Below are positions 60,016-64,000 of a stretch of DNA of 64,000 bases, one piece after another. The notes under the pieces are model-generated. The model was not told the DNA's origin. It was given only the letters and a program-made list of their open reading frames with translations, and did not search any database. Position numbers and translations under genes: made by a program. The DNA is from Eremothecium cymbalariae DBVPG#7215. Lineage: Eukaryota > Ascomycota > Saccharomycetes > Saccharomycetales > Saccharomycetaceae. Each line of letters begins with the position of its first letter. Position 1 is the first letter of the stretch. The DNA is taken from contig NC_016452.1 in the NCBI RefSeq assembly GCF_000235365.1, positions 124,001 through 188,000 on the forward strand. The letters are read 5' to 3'.

Positions 60016-60300
60016 TAAGATGCGTCTCAGGAAGAAGATTTTCCAGGAATAGTCACTTGGTGGTGTCGTTATGAACTTCAGAAAGCAAATAAGGCTATTG
60101 CCTACTCAGAAATTGATCGTTTTGGGTTGGTGTGGTCTTCTGAAGTGTTTGGTTTGGATTAAAAGTGAGAGTAAAGGATTTTGTACAAATTTTGTAGAAG
60201 AAACATTGCGCTTCGTTCCGACATGTGGTTTCTCTAATTATCACGAGCTGACTAAAACGAAGGAAACTTAGGGACTGAAGGCGTATAATCTAAGGAGTTT

Positions 60301-61326
60301 ATGATGACGATACTGACTGCCAAAAGAAAACTGAGTGATCCAAAGGTTGCTTCGAGTGCGTTAAAGTCCAAAAAGCAGAGGTCTCTTACGGAGTTTTTCA
60401 GTGTGTCAAAAACTAACGCGACGCCGTCTTCTAATGTTGAGGAACAGAAGGTGGAAAAGAGGGTTCAAAGCAAGGTGGAAAGGAATTGTTCTGTGGCCAA
60501 TGTGCAATTGAACGAGGATAAGCCTGTAGAGTCGTTCAGGGCTGGTCTTACGCCAGAGCAACTGCAGCTGTTGTCGTTGGAGATGAACACAATTGACGCG
60601 ACATGGTTCCGTAAACTTCGTCCTGAGTTTACGAAGCACTACTTTCTGCAGCTGAAGAGGTTTGTGATCGGAGAGCAGAATCAGCATACTGTGTTCCCGC
60701 CTCCCAAGGATGTGTATTCTTGGACACGGCTGACTCCATTTGACAAGGTCCGGGTTGTGGTTATTGGACAGGACCCATATCATAACCATAACCAGGCCCA
60801 TGGACTGGCGTTTAGTGTGAAGCCACCAACGCCTGCACCCCCTTCCTTGAAAAATATATACAAGGAGCTGCAGACCAACTACCCGGATTTTGTTGTAGAT
60901 CTCAGCGTTGGTGATTTGTCACATTGGTCGGAGCAAGGTGTACTATTGCTGAATACCAGTCTAACGGTGCGAGCACACTCTGCAAACTCCCACTCCAAAA
61001 AGGGATGGGAGCCCTTCACGAATCGTGTCGTCCAGCTCCTTGTTGATGACAGAAAACAGTCGGGGGCACCATTGGTGTTCCTTCTGTGGGGTAGCAATGC
61101 AGCTAAACTTGTTGAAGGAGTGCTTGGGAACAGGAAGCAGGAGAACTTCTTGGTACTAAAGTCTGTTCATCCATCACCTCTCTCGGCTTCCAGAGGCTTC
61201 TTTGGAAACTACCATTTCAAGAAGATAAACGACTGGTTATATGCCAGAAAGCATCCTATGATTGATTGGAGTGTCTCTCCCAGCACGCAACTAAAGGAGG
61301 TAATGGAAGCGAATGAGAATCTCTGA
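60301..61326 (+). CDS. UNG1: Uracil-DNA glycosylase
   Basis: A 341-residue family-1 UDG that excises uracil from DNA in base-excision repair. Catalytic motif GQDPYH has its Asp near residue 158, and HPSPLSA places the catalytic His near 290; SHWSEQGVLLLNTSLTVR and LLWGSNA are the uracil-pocket and DNA-loop segments. Residues 25-32, QRSLTEFF, match the PCNA-interacting PIP-box consensus (Q-x-x-hydrophobic-x-x-F-F), so replication-fork recruitment is likely. A mitochondrial form may start downstream, but no alternative start is evident. Length compares with 359 in S. cerevisiae. Confidence 0.97.
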   Translation: MMTILTAKRKLSDPKVASSALKSKKQRSLTEFFSVSKTNATPSSNVEEQKVEKRVQSKVERNCSVANVQLNEDKPVESFRAGLTPEQLQLLSLEMNTIDATWFRKLRPEFTKHYFLQLKRFVIGEQNQHTVFPPPKDVYSWTRLTPFDKVRVVVIGQDPYHNHNQAHGLAFSVKPPTPAPPSLKNIYKELQTNYPDFVVDLSVGDLSHWSEQGVLLLNTSLTVRAHSANSHSKKGWEPFTNRVVQLLVDDRKQSGAPLVFLLWGSNAAKLVEGVLGNRKQENFLVLKSVHPSPLSASRGFFGNYHFKKINDWLYARKHPMIDWSVSPSTQLKEVMEANENL

Positions 61327-61569
61327 ATATATATACATATATATAAACTCTACGTTAAACTAGACATTTTAAATAACCTTATCACCTTTCATGGATATGA
61401 TTTTGACGATTTAATGTTAATTATGCAACTTCTCATATCCGAAGCTTCAAAGTGCCATAGGCAAAATTCTGTACGCTAACAGAAGTTCAAAGTCTAACGC
61501 GACTTAACGGTTTACCAGCGCACGCAGTAACTTAAACTACATCGAATATCGCCAGTTTGGAAGGCGGCA

Positions 61570-63348
61570 ATGACCATACCACATGCATGTATGGAGAGTC
61601 CTCACACGTTTATGAGTTCGAGTGCTGGAGAAGAGAATTCAGGTTCCGCAGTTGACTCAGGAACTCCTGCAATAACAGATACATCAGATAAAACCAGTAA
61701 CCATAAACCCAACCGAATGTTGCTGGAGTTGCTAGAGGATTCGAATAAATATGATATGAGAAGTCAATGCAGTCTGCCTGAATCCTGGTTGAGAAAAAGA
61801 CCACAAGTTAGCTACAAGCTGACGCACACTAAGGTTTTGAAGCAGGATGATAACATGAAGAAAGCAGAGAAGAATACTAGTAGCAGCAGACCATCCAGAA
61901 AGAACAAGAATAAATTAGTTAAAAACGGTGTTGCAATTAAAAGTACAAAAACTGTTAGCTCTTTGAAGAAGAACAAGAGTCGTAAAGAAGCTACTAAGAG
62001 GGTGACAACTTCCAATGGAGCCTCAAAGGAGCATAAGGTGATATCGAAATCAAATCAAACAAAATTGCCAGACATATCGAACTTGGCTAACTTTGAGCCT
62101 GAAGAAAGTTCGCAGACTGCAGGTAAATCTAGTAGTGATTCCAACCAGCAGAAAAAGGGCAATGAATCGTTTATAGTTGATTCAGATGAAAAGCTTATAC
62201 TAGCTCATGACTTTTTTAACCTTGATAACTTCAGCGAATCTTTTAATGGTAACATAACCAGTTCGTTGATTCTATCTACAAAGGACACAGAGACCCAAAG
62301 GATTATTAGGGTTTACTCAATTATGTATCCAGAACATTATGAAGAATATAAGATAGATTTTGCAAGCTACAGCAAGCAGTATTACAATTCGATAGTGGAG
62401 ATTGGTAAATTTATAGAGTACGCGGTCATGCTATATATGCCACAACCTTTTTATGATCAAGGGACAAAAATTGTGCGAAGCCTTAATGAAGCCTTTGATA
62501 CTATGAATCAGGAGTTGTTTATAGAAACCGTTGAAGAGTATAACAAGGTGATTACGTCAATACCTAGAAGCTCTATTATAACTCGGCTTCGTTCTTTGAA
62601 GAGTATACCCCGCTCATTTATCCATGATTTTCTCCAGATTGCATACTCCAGGTGCATTTTGCCCAATGTCAACGGCCTGAAGGAGTACCAAGGTTTCAGT
62701 AACTTTGTATACGGCGAACTTCTGCCGAGCTTTCTGTCCACTGCATTTGATCAGTGTGGGTTGAAGTCAGAACATCTATTTATGGACCTAGGGTCAGGAG
62801 TTGGTAACTGTGTTGTGCAAGCCTCATTGGAGTACGGTTGTAAATTAAGTTTTGGATGTGAAATTATGCAGAATGCTAGCGAATTGGCGGAATTGCAGCT
62901 TGAGGAACTTAGGAATCGTTGTGCCTTATGGGGCATACGAGTAAGACCAATTGAATTTTGTCTACGCAAAAGCTTTGTTGATAACCATCGTGTGAATGAG
63001 TTGCTACCTCAATGCGATATTATCCTGATTAATAACTTTATATTCGATGCCAAGCTAAACCAGATGGTGGAAAGGCTTATTCAGAGACTAAAACCCGGTT
63101 GTAAACTTATTACCCTGAGGAATTTGAGACCCTCAGGCTATACGATTAACTTTTATGATGTTGAAAATATTCTGAATAGATTGAAAGTACAAAAATTCGT
63201 CCTTCCAGATGATAGCGTATCCTGGACCTACAAAGGTGGAGGTGAATATTATATTTCCACTGTTGAATCAGACATTGATGACTCCGTCTTTCATTCCTAC
63301 GCAAAGGGTAGGGTCAGAAGTAATAAAACGATAAAATACACACGCTAG
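61570..63348 (+). CDS. DOT1: Histone H3-K79 methyltransferase Dot1
   Basis: A 592-residue DOT1. The N-terminus (1-200) is Lys/Ser-rich and nucleosome/DNA-binding in type; the catalytic domain (about 230-590) has no SET fold. AdoMet-binding motif DLGSGVGN starts at residue 406, with VNGLKEYQGFSNFVYGELLP before it and LINNFIFDAKLNQMVERLIQRLKPG after it. It methylates H3K79 and supports silencing and the pachytene and DNA-damage checkpoints. Length compares with 582 in S. cerevisiae. It converges with APT. Confidence 0.97.
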   Translation: MTIPHACMESPHTFMSSSAGEENSGSAVDSGTPAITDTSDKTSNHKPNRMLLELLEDSNKYDMRSQCSLPESWLRKRPQVSYKLTHTKVLKQDDNMKKAEKNTSSSRPSRKNKNKLVKNGVAIKSTKTVSSLKKNKSRKEATKRVTTSNGASKEHKVISKSNQTKLPDISNLANFEPEESSQTAGKSSSDSNQQKKGNESFIVDSDEKLILAHDFFNLDNFSESFNGNITSSLILSTKDTETQRIIRVYSIMYPEHYEEYKIDFASYSKQYYNSIVEIGKFIEYAVMLYMPQPFYDQGTKIVRSLNEAFDTMNQELFIETVEEYNKVITSIPRSSIITRLRSLKSIPRSFIHDFLQIAYSRCILPNVNGLKEYQGFSNFVYGELLPSFLSTAFDQCGLKSEHLFMDLGSGVGNCVVQASLEYGCKLSFGCEIMQNASELAELQLEELRNRCALWGIRVRPIEFCLRKSFVDNHRVNELLPQCDIILINNFIFDAKLNQMVERLIQRLKPGCKLITLRNLRPSGYTINFYDVENILNRLKVQKFVLPDDSVSWTYKGGGEYYISTVESDIDDSVFHSYAKGRVRSNKTIKYTR

Positions 63349-63582
63349 GAAGGCGGGAACCAACTCGAGCTCCTTCCATAATTAAACATCTATAAAATAT
63401 GACTAACTGCAGTTGAAAAAAAACATATAAGTACTTACTTCAATATATTCATCCATATGTTTTGTTTCTCAGATCTTAGAATTGGTAAACTTTCATAGCT
63501 TTACTGTAAAAATGGTAGGGGCAGATCTAAAATCACCCAAGCAAATAATTACTAAACGAACTTTGAAAATTCTAAATTGAAA

Positions 63583-64000
63583 CTATTTTCTCAAACCCTC
63601 TTGTTGGCCACTCAATAAGGTGAACACAGGAGCTTGCAATTTATCTCTACCCTTCAAGAAACTTAATTCCATCACAAATGCAAATTCCAAAATTTTAGCC
63701 TTTGATTGCAAAACTAAATCACCTGCTGCTGCTGCAGAACCGCCCGTAGCAATAATATCATCAATAATCACAACATTAGAACCTTCTGGAATAGCATCCA
63801 CTTGAAGTTCAAACACATCGTCACTATACTCTTTGGTATATTTCGCTTGCATAACTGAACCTGGAAGCTTTCCTGCCTTACGCACGGGCACAAAACCAGC
63901 ACCAATTGCCAGGGCCAACGTCGGACCGAATAAAAATCCACGAGATTCTAAACCAACAATATAATCAATCTTAACATCTGGGAAAGCAGAAATTAAGTGT
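63583..64000 (-). CDS. APT1: Adenine phosphoribosyltransferase, 5' end missing
   Basis: The last ~139 codons of an APRT; the start lies beyond the window. The visible part has the DYIVGLESRGFLFGP segment, the family PVRKAGKLPG block, and the PRPP-binding loop VVIIDDIIATGGSAAAA. The enzyme converts adenine and PRPP to AMP for purine salvage. It is single here against APT1/APT2 in S. cerevisiae, so the choice of symbol is arbitrary. The protein ends near ...LLSGQQEGLRK. Confidence 0.95.
   Translation of the reverse strand, partial: HLISAFPDVKIDYIVGLESRGFLFGPTLALAIGAGFVPVRKAGKLPGSVMQAKYTKEYSDDVFELQVDAIPEGSNVVIIDDIIATGGSAAAAGDLVLQSKAKILEFAFVMELSFLKGRDKLQAPVFTLLSGQQEGLRK

Overview
This is nuclear DNA of a budding yeast (family Saccharomycetaceae): compact, mostly intronless genes, short intergenic gaps, canonical GTATGT/TACTAAC introns in one gene, and protein families closest to Saccharomyces. 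The gene order interleaves two S. cerevisiae chromosome arms. Orthologues of YDR420W-YDR441C (HKR1, SIP1, DYN2, SNX41, RPN9, BNA7, TIF35, CYM1, NPL3, GPI17, PPM1, GPI19, LRS4, DOT1) alternate with orthologues of YML006-YML022 (GIS4, YAP1, ERG6, MRPL39, SPT5, RAD33, ERV25, UBX2, TRM9, TAF11, PSP2, OST6, YML020W, UNG1). Genes that are duplicated in S. cerevisiae (YAP1/CAD1, PPZ1/PPZ2, THI74/YML018C, APT1/APT2) are single here. That is the pre-whole-genome-duplication arrangement. The missing C-terminal cysteine-rich domain of the Yap1-locus protein and a base composition near 40% GC by eye suggest Eremothecium (for example E. cymbalariae). The genus is an inference; the pre-duplication placement is much firmer.

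Layout. 1-9341: a CACGTG/TTACCCG-bearing upstream region, then the giant mucin HKR1 with a 20-unit tandem repeat, then a 1.6 kb spacer with a perfect 52-bp palindrome. 9342-17769: GIS4 (CaaX protein), a GIT1-type glycerophosphodiester transporter whose coding sequence contains a perfect 40-bp palindrome, ERG6, and a 2 kb spacer with a 19-bp-arm hairpin beside four TCGTATA sterol response elements. 17770-24762: a YAP1-type bZIP without its redox domain, SIP1, an N-terminal-motor kinesin not known in S. cerevisiae, and the two-intron dynein light chain gene DYN2. 24971-40499: SNX41, RPN9, BNA7, TIF35, MRPL39, SPT5, RAD33, ERV25, CYM1, NPL3. 40500-64000: a small unrecognised ORF, UBX2, TRM9, GPI17, TAF11, PPM1, PPZ, GPI19, PSP2, a THI74-like transporter, OST6, LRS4, a YML020W-like lipase-fold protein, UNG1, DOT1, and the 3' part of APT cut by the window end.

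These are unlinked housekeeping functions rather than one pathway. Small themes are ER/GPI biology (GPI17, GPI19, OST6, ERV25, UBX2), transcription and chromatin (SPT5, TAF11, DOT1, LRS4) and microtubule motors (kinesin and DYN2, convergent). The ERG6-YAP1-SIP1 block is inverted relative to the order inferred from S. cerevisiae, and the strongest palindromes lie in or near its left side. No tRNA, rRNA, transposon, centromere or CRISPR was found.
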